Below the pieces are notes generated by a model, which had not been told where the DNA came from, searched no databases, and saw only the letters and a list, made by a program, of their open reading frames with translations. DNA of 50,987 nt from Flavobacteriaceae bacterium (lineage in GTDB: Bacteria > Bacteroidota > Bacteroidia > Flavobacteriales > Flavobacteriaceae), in NCBI GenBank assembly GCA_030065775.1, contig JASJDL010000002.1, positions 1 through 50,987 of the forward strand. The letters are read 5' to 3'. Shown piece by piece: positions 16,828-23,483 of the stretch. The position numbers and the translations under genes are program-made. The first letter of the stretch is position 1, and every line of letters starts with the position of its first letter.

Positions 16828-17388
16828 ATGAGTAAAATGAAAAATTATAAATTATTAAGTCTAATTTTCCTGGCATTTGTAGTATTTACAGCATGTTCAG
16901 ATGATGATACACCAGACCCGGTGAATGAAGAAGAAGTGATTACCACACTAACCGTGACTTTAGACCCCGTTGGAGGTGGAACTTCCATAGAATTAAAAAG
17001 CCAGGATCTAGATGGTGATGGCCCGAATGACCCGGTAGTTACCGTCTCGGGGCCTTTAGCAAACGGAGTGACTTATAACGGAAGTATTAAATTATTAAAT
17101 GAGACCGAAAGTCCCGCTGAAGATATTACCTTAGAAGTTGAGGCTGAAGACGACGAGCATCAATTTTTCTACACTATAGGTGGCGGTTTAGATGTCACTA
17201 CCACGTACACTAATTTTGATGGAAATAGTAATCCATTGGGTACAGAATTCGATCTGACTGCCGGCGCAGCAAGCTCCGGTACGTTAACGTTCACTTTACG
17301 TCATGAACCTACTAAACCTAATACAGGTCTGGGTGATGCCGGAGGTGAAACGGATATTGCAGTTACTTTTGATGTAACAGTGCAATAG
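16828..17388 (+). CDS. Lipoprotein partner of the metal-type TonB receptor
   Basis: A 186-residue lipoprotein (lipobox FTAC, Cys23, followed by SDDDTPDP). The mature part is beta-rich and acidic, with repeats of TLTVTLDPVGGG, an Asp/Gly-rich LDGDGPNDP loop, and a His in DDEHQFFYTIGGG. Similar proteins following such receptors are filed as type 1 periplasmic binding fold superfamily, but no binding-protein lobes can be seen. It is 11 bp after the receptor and ends the unit with a hairpin at 17418-17451. A surface ligand-capture role, like HmuY, is possible but unproven. Confidence 0.7.
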   Translation: MSKMKNYKLLSLIFLAFVVFTACSDDDTPDPVNEEEVITTLTVTLDPVGGGTSIELKSQDLDGDGPNDPVVTVSGPLANGVTYNGSIKLLNETESPAEDITLEVEAEDDEHQFFYTIGGGLDVTTTYTNFDGNSNPLGTEFDLTAGAASSGTLTFTLRHEPTKPNTGLGDAGGETDIAVTFDVTVQ

Positions 17389-17417
17389 CTTTTATAATTT
17401 AATTTATTGGTTATTTG

Positions 17418-17451
17418 AAATACCTTCTGACAGCGATGTTAGGAGGTATTT
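17418..17451 (+). terminator. Possible terminator after the receptor-lipoprotein unit
   Basis: AAATACCTTCT (17418-17428) pairs with AGGAGGTATTT (17441-17451) as an 11-bp stem with one G-U pair and a 12-nt loop. The T-run after it is weak, so this is only probable. Confidence 0.5.
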
Positions 17452-17502
17452 CTGTAATATGATAACTTTATACGAAGAAATATAATTGCAAATGATAGGC
17501 TT

Positions 17503-18543
17503 ATGTACAAACCAGTTGGTACACTTATTTTGGTGATTACACATTTTTACGCTTTTGGACAAGATAGTCTTCAGTTCGTTCTTGAGAATGCTAAAAGACC
17601 TTCAGTTGAAAACTTTTATATAAAAATTGATGACGATCAGGGCCATAGTAGCAGCATTCCAATTTCTGTTATTAAAGGAAAAGAAAATGGCCCGGTGTTC
17701 TCAATCATTTCAGGGGTTCATGGATTCGAATATTCTTCTATTATGGCTTCGCATGAATTACTGCAGGAACTAAATCCCGAATTACTTTCTGGAACCATCA
17801 TTATTGTTCTCTTGTCAAATCCAGATTCTTTTTATGGCCGCTCTCCTTTTGTGAACCCACAGGATCAGCTAAACTTAAATCGAGTATTTCCAGGAAGCAA
17901 GACCGGTTCGGCTACAGAGCGAATTGCCCATTATATAACAACAGAGATCATTGCAAGAAGTGATATTTTTATTGACATGCACGGTGGTGACGCCAGTGAG
18001 GACTTACTCTCGTTTATAGGCTTCTACAATAATAAAGGGCAACAAGAACAAACCGAAAAAATTAAAAAATTAGCTGAAGTTACCGGATTCAAATATATTG
18101 TTTCCTGGCCTTACAACCTTCAAAAAGACCAACCTGCTAAATATGCGTTTAAACAAGCCGTACAAGACGGTAAAATTGCCTTAATTATTGAAGCCGGAAA
18201 GCTTGGAAATGTTCAGAAAGAGGCGGTAAATATGATAAAAAATGCCATCTATAATATGCTAGCTGAATTGAAAATATATAAGGTAGAAAAGAAGGTAAAC
18301 ACAGATTTTATCAATATGAACAAGCAGACCTATATCAAATCTGAACATACGGGGATCTTTTTCAGCGACTATGCCGCAGGTGATAGCATTATGAAGGGTG
18401 ATCGCATTGGCCTTATTAAAAATGAATTTGGCGAGTTAATGAACGAAATTAAAGCACCGAATTCTGGAATAATTCTGTACAAAATTGGCACTCCGCCAGT
18501 AAATGTTGGTGAGACTATCATGTGCATAGTGCACAATCAATAA
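17503..18543 (+). CDS. Exported succinylglutamate desuccinylase / aspartoacylase-family zinc deacylase
   Basis: A 346-residue protein with a short signal peptide ending near residue 20. The M14-like AstE/AspA zinc site is visible: GVHGFEYSS (His73, Glu76) and IDMHGGD (His160). LIIEAGKLG later supplies a candidate catalytic Glu. The C-terminal 90 residues form the beta-rich domain seen in the family (GDRIGLIKNEFGEL). Export suggests an extracellular or periplasmic amide substrate and not the cytosolic N-succinylglutamate or N-acetylaspartate. It is monocistronic and convergent with guaB. Confidence 0.82.
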   Translation: MYKPVGTLILVITHFYAFGQDSLQFVLENAKRPSVENFYIKIDDDQGHSSSIPISVIKGKENGPVFSIISGVHGFEYSSIMASHELLQELNPELLSGTIIIVLLSNPDSFYGRSPFVNPQDQLNLNRVFPGSKTGSATERIAHYITTEIIARSDIFIDMHGGDASEDLLSFIGFYNNKGQQEQTEKIKKLAEVTGFKYIVSWPYNLQKDQPAKYAFKQAVQDGKIALIIEAGKLGNVQKEAVNMIKNAIYNMLAELKIYKVEKKVNTDFINMNKQTYIKSEHTGIFFSDYAAGDSIMKGDRIGLIKNEFGELMNEIKAPNSGIILYKIGTPPVNVGETIMCIVHNQ

Positions 18544-18610
18544 AATTTCAGCATGACGTCGCAATTTACGGAGTATTGCGCCTAGAACAGCTAATAGATT
18601 AGGGTCAAGC

Positions 18611-20086
18611 CTATCTTCTGGTGTAGTTTGGAGCCTCTTTGGTGATCATGACATTATGCGGGTGACTTTCATTGATACCAGACGCGGTTATTTTAACAAA
18701 TCGACCTGATTCTTTTAAAGTTTCAATATCCTTAGCGCCGCAGTACCCCATACCTGCCCGTAATCCGCCAACAAACTGATGAATACTTTCAACCAGTTCG
18801 CCTTTATAAGGAACCCGTCCCACGATACCTTCGGGTACTAATTTTTTAATATCGTCTTCAACATCTTGAAAATACCGGTCTTTTGAACCTTCTTTCATTG
18901 CTTCAATGGAACCCATTCCGCGATAGCTTTTAAACTTACGCCCTTCATAGATAATGGTTTCACCAGGGGACTCATTGGTTCCAGCTAATAAAGAACCCAA
19001 CATCACACTATCAGCACCGGCAGCTATTGCTTTAGGGATATCACCGGTATGACGAATGCCACCATCAGCGATCACCGGAACACCCGTGCCTTTAATGGCT
19101 TGTGCAACTTCCAATACCGCCGAAAACTGGGGAAATCCAACACCTGCTACGACTCGGGTCGTACAAATAGAACCGGGGCCTATTCCCACTTTTACAGCAT
19201 CAGCACCTGCATCTACCAGGTATTTAGCCGCTTCAGGGGTCGCTATATTACCCACCACAACATCAAGATCGATAAATTTCTTTTTTACCTCCTTTAAAAC
19301 ACGTACTACCCCTTGGGTATGACCATGCGCTGTATCGATGATAATGGCATCAATACCGGCATTCACCAAGGCTTCCACCCTATCAACCGCATCGGCGGTT
19401 ACGCCAACCGCGGCAGCAACACGCAACCGGCCATATTTATCCTTATTGGCCGTTGGTTTTTGGGTCAATTTGGTAATATCTCGAAATGTAATTAATCCTA
19501 TTAGCTTATTATTACCATTGACCACCGGCAGTTTCTCAATCTTATTTTCCTGAAGTATTACTTCCGCATCCGCCAAAGAGGTACCTTCACCGGCAGTCAC
19601 CAGGTTTTCACTGGTCATCACTTCGGCAATATTGCGTTCATTATTCTTTTCAAATCGAAGATCTCGGTTCGTAACAATACCTAATAATTTTCCCGAATCA
19701 TCCACGACAGGAATTCCACCAATCTTATGCTCTGCCATATTACGTTTGGCATCCAATACTTTCGCTGTAATCGGTAAGGTTACCGGATCTATGATCATGC
19801 CCGATTCAGCCCTTTTGACTTTACGCACCTCCGCAGCTTGTTGCTCAATCGTCATATTTTTATGGAGCACACCTATCCCTCCCTCACGGGCCATGGCAAT
19901 GGCCATTGCCGACTCAGTTACCGTGTCCATTGCAGCAGAAACTACAGGCGTATTCAGGGTAATGTTTCTCGTAAATCTTGTTTGAATATTGACTTCGCGG
20001 GGAAGCACTTCAGAGTAGGCCGGAACGAGTAGTACATCGTCGTATGTTAATCCTTCACCTACAAACTTAGATTGGTGCGCTTTCAT
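18611..20086 (-). CDS. guaB: Inosine-5'-monophosphate dehydrogenase
   Basis: A 491-residue enzyme that oxidises IMP to XMP with NAD, the committed step to GMP. The TIM barrel starts [19 protein letters not shown]. Two CBS domains are inserted at about 97-210 ([24 protein letters not shown] and [21 protein letters not shown]). The catalytic loop [17 protein letters not shown] holds Cys308. The active-site flap RYFQDVEDD and the C-terminal [15 protein letters not shown] are complete. A TAnnTTTG element lies 24 bp upstream and no downstream partner is seen. Confidence 0.96.
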   Translation of the reverse strand: MKAHQSKFVGEGLTYDDVLLVPAYSEVLPREVNIQTRFTRNITLNTPVVSAAMDTVTESAMAIAMAREGGIGVLHKNMTIEQQAAEVRKVKRAESGMIIDPVTLPITAKVLDAKRNMAEHKIGGIPVVDDSGKLLGIVTNRDLRFEKNNERNIAEVMTSENLVTAGEGTSLADAEVILQENKIEKLPVVNGNNKLIGLITFRDITKLTQKPTANKDKYGRLRVAAAVGVTADAVDRVEALVNAGIDAIIIDTAHGHTQGVVRVLKEVKKKFIDLDVVVGNIATPEAAKYLVDAGADAVKVGIGPGSICTTRVVAGVGFPQFSAVLEVAQAIKGTGVPVIADGGIRHTGDIPKAIAAGADSVMLGSLLAGTNESPGETIIYEGRKFKSYRGMGSIEAMKEGSKDRYFQDVEDDIKKLVPEGIVGRVPYKGELVESIHQFVGGLRAGMGYCGAKDIETLKESGRFVKITASGINESHPHNVMITKEAPNYTRR

Positions 20087-20109
20087 GGTGCAATTAAAAT
20101 AATTGCATG

Positions 20110-20117
20110 CAAATATA
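20110..20117 (-). promoter_or_regulatory. -7 promoter element of guaB
   Basis: TATATTTG on the minus strand fits TAnnTTTG exactly, 24 bp before the guaB ATG and downstream of the end of the FeoB-associated gene. Confidence 0.5.
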
Positions 20118-20155
20118 CTCTTTTAAAAGGAATTAGTGCTGTTAAATTTTAAAAA

Positions 20156-20281
20156 CTAGCAACCGCAATTGTCATTATCGCAACCTGGTGCTGTTTTCTT
20201 TTTTTTGATGAGCTTGGCATAGAGAATGTATACAGCAATGAGTGCCGCCGAAATCACCAATATGTTTTGAACCCATTGCAT
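20156..20281 (-). CDS. FeoB-associated Cys-rich membrane protein (41 residues)
   Basis: An ATG at 20281, directly after the feoB stop codon (20282-20284 on this strand), opens a frame of 41 residues ending with TAG at 20158-20156. A single membrane helix (about residues 6-24, NILVISAALIAVYILYAKL) is followed by KKKK and a C-terminal GCDNDNCGC with three Cys. This is the standard form of FeoB-associated Cys-rich proteins found after feoB in Bacteroidota. It probably assists ferrous iron transport at the inner membrane, though the mechanism is unknown. It completes the operon feoA-feoB-this gene. Confidence 0.9.
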   Translation of the reverse strand: MQWVQNILVISAALIAVYILYAKLIKKKKTAPGCDNDNCGC

Positions 20282-22252
20282 TTATTTAAGGAATTGAAAC
20301 GCTATGAATGCAGAAATATAGGCAATTGTAGTCATAAATACTAATTGTACCACGGGCCATTTCCAGCTATTAGTTTCGCGCTTTACAATGGCTAATGTAC
20401 TCATGCATTGCATAGCAAAAGCGTAAAATAACAATAGTGAGATACCTGATGCCAAGTTGTAGACCGGTTTCCCGGATCGTGCATGCCGTTCTTTCTGCAT
20501 TTTACTTTTTATGGAAGCTTCTTCCTCAGAACCAACACTGTATATGGTCGCCAAAGTTCCTACAAACACCTCACGTGCGGCAAAGGATGTGATCAAGGCA
20601 ATACCAATTTTCCAGTCATAACCTAATGGTTTTATGACAGGCTCTATAGCCTTACCAAGGATACCTATATAGGAATTTTCCAGCTTATAAGCGGCTATTT
20701 TAGTATTAAGATCTTCAGCATTGAGATCGACATATTCCTTTTTGATAATATCTTCAGCATTATTGAATTCTTTAGTTGGCCCGAAAGATGCCAGAATCCA
20801 TAAAAGGATAGAAATTGCCAAAATAATCTTACCAGCTTCAAATACAAAGGCTTTGGTTTTATCTATGATATGAACAACTACATTTTTAACTAATGGCAAC
20901 CTATAATCAGGCATTTCAATCACGAAATACGACTTTGATTTTATCTGTAGCATCCGATTTAAAATAGCGGCTGCCATGATGGCCGAAGCAAAACCTAGAA
21001 GATACAAAAGCATGAGTGTTACACCCTGCAAGTTCAGAAATCCACCTAGAATATTCTGACTGGGTATTACCAGGCTGATAATAATGGCATATACAGGTAT
21101 ACGGGCTGAGCAGGTGGTAAACGGAGTCACCAAAATGGTGATCAGGCGTTCCTTCCAACTTTCTATATTTCTTGCAGCCATAATTGCCGGAATAGCACAA
21201 GCCGTACCTGATACCAAGGGCACGACACTTTTTCCACTCAGTCCGTATCGCCTCATGATCCGATCCATTAAAAAAACTACACGGCTCATATAGCCAGTTT
21301 CTTCCAAAATTGATAAGACCATGAATAAAAAAGCGATCTGTGGGATAAAGATCACCACACCACCAATACCCGGGATGATTCCTTCGGCTACCAAACTCGT
21401 AAAAGTACCCTGTGGCAGGCTGCTCTTCACCCACTCACTTAACGAGGCAAATGAAATATCGATAAAATCCATTGGGGCTTCCGACCAATAAAACAGTCCT
21501 TGAAAAATCAGAAACAGGATTCCAAAAAAGATCAAGTACCCAAAAATTGGATGTGTCAATATTGCATCGAGTTTCGCCCTTAAATCTGTTGCCTTATCTC
21601 TATTAACGGTATACGATTTATTCAATGCATCTGTCAAGAACTGGTAACGCTTAATGGTCTCACGGTGCTTTTGCTTCTTTTTCCCCTGATCTCGTTTATC
21701 TAAAACACCTTCAATGTATCGAAAACAAGGTTCTAATGACAAAGCCTTATGATCCAGTAAAACTTCTTTCAAACTCGCAATGCCCGTATTCTTTTTGGTG
21801 CTTATAAGAACAATTTTTGTCTTTAAATCTTTTTCAAGGCTAGTAATATCAATGGAAATACCCTTTGTTTTCATCTGGTCCTCCATATTAATGGCAAGAA
21901 CCGTGGGAAGTCCGAGATCTTTTACCTGTGTATAGAGTAATAAATTACGCTTTAAGTTTTGTGCATCGGCCACCACAACAACAACATCGGGATAGTTCTC
22001 ATTCGAAGTATCTGAAAGCACTTTTACAGCAATGTCTTCATCCAACGAAGTCGGATTCAGGCTATAGGCTCCGGGCAGATCTATGAACTTAGCTTTGACA
22101 GTTTTAGATAGATTGCTTACCCCTGTTTTTTTATCAACCGTAACGCCCGGGTAGTTCCCTACTTTTTGATTTAATCCGGTAAGTCTGTTAAAAAGTGATG
22201 TCTTCCCTGTATTAGGATTCCCGATAAGGGCAACTTTTAGCTGTTTGCTCAT
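20282..22252 (-). CDS. feoB: Ferrous iron transporter FeoB
   Basis: A 656-residue inner-membrane Fe(II) transporter. The cytoplasmic G domain has the P-loop GNPNTGKT at 11-18, switch II DLPG at 58-61 and NMEDQMKTKG as the G4-like region. A linker precedes two Gate-type membrane regions: IPGIGGVVIFIPQIAFLFMVLSILEETGYMSR and SCSAR-like TTCSARIPVYAII, with cysteines. The C-terminal half ends IAFQFLK. The length is normal for Bacteroidota FeoB. Its ATG overlaps the feoA stop by 4 bp and the Cys-rich protein follows at once. The operon carries a Fur-like operator at its promoter. Confidence 0.96.
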   Translation of the reverse strand: MSKQLKVALIGNPNTGKTSLFNRLTGLNQKVGNYPGVTVDKKTGVSNLSKTVKAKFIDLPGAYSLNPTSLDEDIAVKVLSDTSNENYPDVVVVVADAQNLKRNLLLYTQVKDLGLPTVLAINMEDQMKTKGISIDITSLEKDLKTKIVLISTKKNTGIASLKEVLLDHKALSLEPCFRYIEGVLDKRDQGKKKQKHRETIKRYQFLTDALNKSYTVNRDKATDLRAKLDAILTHPIFGYLIFFGILFLIFQGLFYWSEAPMDFIDISFASLSEWVKSSLPQGTFTSLVAEGIIPGIGGVVIFIPQIAFLFMVLSILEETGYMSRVVFLMDRIMRRYGLSGKSVVPLVSGTACAIPAIMAARNIESWKERLITILVTPFTTCSARIPVYAIIISLVIPSQNILGGFLNLQGVTLMLLYLLGFASAIMAAAILNRMLQIKSKSYFVIEMPDYRLPLVKNVVVHIIDKTKAFVFEAGKIILAISILLWILASFGPTKEFNNAEDIIKKEYVDLNAEDLNTKIAAYKLENSYIGILGKAIEPVIKPLGYDWKIGIALITSFAAREVFVGTLATIYSVGSEEEASIKSKMQKERHARSGKPVYNLASGISLLLFYAFAMQCMSTLAIVKRETNSWKWPVVQLVFMTTIAYISAFIAFQFLK

Positions 22253-22476
22253 ATTCGTTCGACTTGAATTTGAGCAGCCATTGCTTTTCGAATAGCCAGA
22301 TAGGTACCATTAATATTTAGATAGAGCGGATCAGAAAAAGGCGCGTGCTGAACCAACTCAACATAGCTACCCTCAATGCAGCCCATTTCAATCAATTTTA
22401 AAGGAATTTTTTTTGCTTTAAATTTCTTAATGATGGCCCGTTCCCCTTTCGCTAATTCATCAACGGTGATCAACAT
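22249..22476 (-). CDS. feoA: FeoA SH3-like ferrous iron transport protein
   Basis: A 75-residue cytosolic FeoA protein with the usual SH3-like fold: LAKGERAIIKKFKAKKIPLKLIEMGCIEGSYVELVQHAPFSDPLYLNINGTYLAIRKAMAAQI. It probably regulates or supports FeoB. It is the first gene of the operon, and its promoter (-7 element at 22498-22505) abuts the palindrome at 22510-22532. Confidence 0.95.
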   Translation of the reverse strand: MLITVDELAKGERAIIKKFKAKKIPLKLIEMGCIEGSYVELVQHAPFSDPLYLNINGTYLAIRKAMAAQIQVERI

Positions 22477-22497
22477 ATACTCGCAGTGTTAAGTCTG

Positions 22498-22505
22498 CAA
22501 AAATA
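22498..22505 (-). promoter_or_regulatory. -7 promoter element of the feo operon
   Basis: TATTTTTG on the minus strand matches TAnnTTTG. It is 22 bp before the feoA ATG and 4 bp from the Fur-like palindrome, so a bound repressor would cover the spacer and -33 region. Confidence 0.65.
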
Positions 22506-22509
22506 CATA

Positions 22510-22532
22510 TTATTTAGAATTATTCTAAGTAA
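22510..22532 (-). promoter_or_regulatory. Fur-like operator A, at feoA
   Basis: A 23-bp palindrome: arm TTATTTAGAAT, one central T, arm ATTCTAAGTAA (plus-strand reading), with a single mismatch between arms. The core TTAGAAT-n-ATTCTAA has the 7-1-7 spacing of Fur boxes. It overlaps the feo promoter spacer. Confidence 0.8.
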
Positions 22533-22549
22533 GGAGGTAATTTTTTAAG

Positions 22550-23269
22550 TTAACGTACTTTATTATATGGACTTTTCCAGATAAACTCGTTAAAGCTCTT
22601 GCCGCTGGCTATTCCGTAAAACAGGATATAGCCGACGGCAAATTTGAAATAAAACAAAAATAACATAATGTCATAAGCTATAGTCGCTTTGCCATTAAAG
22701 AAAAAATTGCTCGTTATATACGTGAGCAACAAACAACTTATAAACGTGGAAAAAGTAAGGTTTCCGACATTTTTCAGCGGCCAGACCAGTAACTTTCTTA
22801 ACGGATGTATGTCATTGCCCCATTTATAAATTAAATAATAATAGCCATTACCCATGGGTGCAAATAATAGCGGATCATCGGCTTTCTTTAATACGAATAA
22901 TTTTGAAGGGGCAACAATCTTAAATCCGTCTAACTTGGTAGTGTGCTCTTGTTCCAGCTGTCTTATTTTAGAAATAGCATTGGCTGGAAAATCACCTTTA
23001 AAATATTTGGTCTCAAGAAATCGTAGTCGGTAATCAATACAGATCTTTCTGATCTGATCGATATGAAAGATGCGATCAACTTCAACCTTATCGATATCAA
23101 AATGATTGGTTACATCATCTTCAGCGTTTGAAAGGGTTTGCAATATGCTTTCTCGTTGTATGTCTAAATCATCAAAAATAGACTGAAGCCAAGACTGCAT
23201 ATCTGTTTGCTTGATCATTCTACTACGTTCTTCAAGTAACCTCGACTTTAAATTTATGTTTTTAAGCAT
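22550..23269 (-). CDS. Unknown two-TM membrane protein, probable iron-regulon member
   Basis: A 239-residue protein from the start MLKNINLKSRLLEERSRM at 23269. The frame extends to 23425, but that would run through operator B and an AT-rich promoter region, so it is rejected. Residues 1-120 are hydrophilic, helical and probably cytosolic (acidic, with ESILQTLSNAEDDV). Residues 121-168 hold a conserved-looking stretch with FAPMGNGYYYLIYKWGND and PLRKLLVWPLKNVGN. Two membrane helices follow (about 171-191 and 198-221). I do not recognise the family. It is divergent from the FecA-like receptor, adjacent to feoA, and preceded by its own copy of the Fur-like operator. It may be an accessory protein in iron uptake. 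Confidence 0.75.
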   Translation of the reverse strand: MLKNINLKSRLLEERSRMIKQTDMQSWLQSIFDDLDIQRESILQTLSNAEDDVTNHFDIDKVEVDRIFHIDQIRKICIDYRLRFLETKYFKGDFPANAISKIRQLEQEHTTKLDGFKIVAPSKLFVLKKADDPLLFAPMGNGYYYLIYKWGNDIHPLRKLLVWPLKNVGNLTFSTFISCLLLTYITSNFFFNGKATIAYDIMLFLFYFKFAVGYILFYGIASGKSFNEFIWKSPYNKVR

Positions 23270-23325
23270 TGTACCGACCTTTTGCGTAAAAATACGACAA
23301 ATGAAATCATTATGAAAACAGCACT

Positions 23326-23333
23326 CAAAGTTG
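23326..23333 (-). promoter_or_regulatory. Putative -7 element of the unknown two-TM protein gene
   Basis: CAACTTTG on the minus strand is one base off TAnnTTTG. It lies 3 bp from operator B, almost the same spacing as at feoA (4 bp), which supports both elements. Confidence 0.45.
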
Positions 23334-23336
23334 TCA

Positions 23337-23359
23337 CTATTTAGAATCATTCTATATAA
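23337..23359 (-). promoter_or_regulatory. Fur-like operator B, at the unknown two-TM protein gene
   Basis: Arm CTATTTAGAAT, central C, arm ATTCTATATAA on the plus strand. The central 7-1-7 core differs from the consensus only at its outer base. Position relative to the -7 element matches operator A. Confidence 0.7.
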
Positions 23360-23387
23360 AAAACACGAAACCAAGGTATTAAAAATA

Positions 23388-23410
23388 TTATTTTTATTTA
23401 TTCTAAATAA
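23388..23410 (+). promoter_or_regulatory. Fur-like operator C, upstream of the FecA-like receptor
   Basis: The right arm ATTCTAAATAA (23400-23410) is perfect. The left arm TTATTTTTATT matches 8 of 11 positions. It ends 3 bp before the TTG of the receptor promoter. Confidence 0.55.
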
Positions 23411-23413
23411 GCT

Positions 23414-23443
23414 TTGTAAAATCAAAAATCTGTCTTACTTTTG
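23414..23443 (+). promoter_or_regulatory. Promoter of the FecA-like receptor
   Basis: TTG (23414-23416) and TACTTTTG (23436-23443) are separated by 19 bp, a full match to the Bacteroidota -33/-7 pattern. The leader to the ATG is about 35 nt and contains operator D. Confidence 0.7.
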
Positions 23444-23459
23444 ACGGCATAAAAAATAC

Positions 23460-23482
23460 TTATTTATAATTAGTCTAAATAA
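23460..23482 (+). promoter_or_regulatory. Fur-like operator D, in the receptor leader
   Basis: Arm TTATTTATAAT, central T, arm AGTCTAAATAA: one mismatch to consensus in each arm. It ends 1 bp before the receptor ATG, downstream of the predicted transcription start, so it could act as a roadblock operator alongside operator C. Confidence 0.65.
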
Positions 23483-23483
23483 A

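Noticed and set aside
18550-18585. CGCAAT/ATTGCG repeat as a guaB terminator
   Set aside because: The stem is only 6 bp and no T-run follows on the minus strand.
22550-23425. Long version of the unknown two-TM protein starting at 23425
   Set aside because: The extra 52 residues run through operator B and its promoter and are Cys/Phe/Asn-rich, unlike the rest. The start at 23269 fits the regulatory layout.
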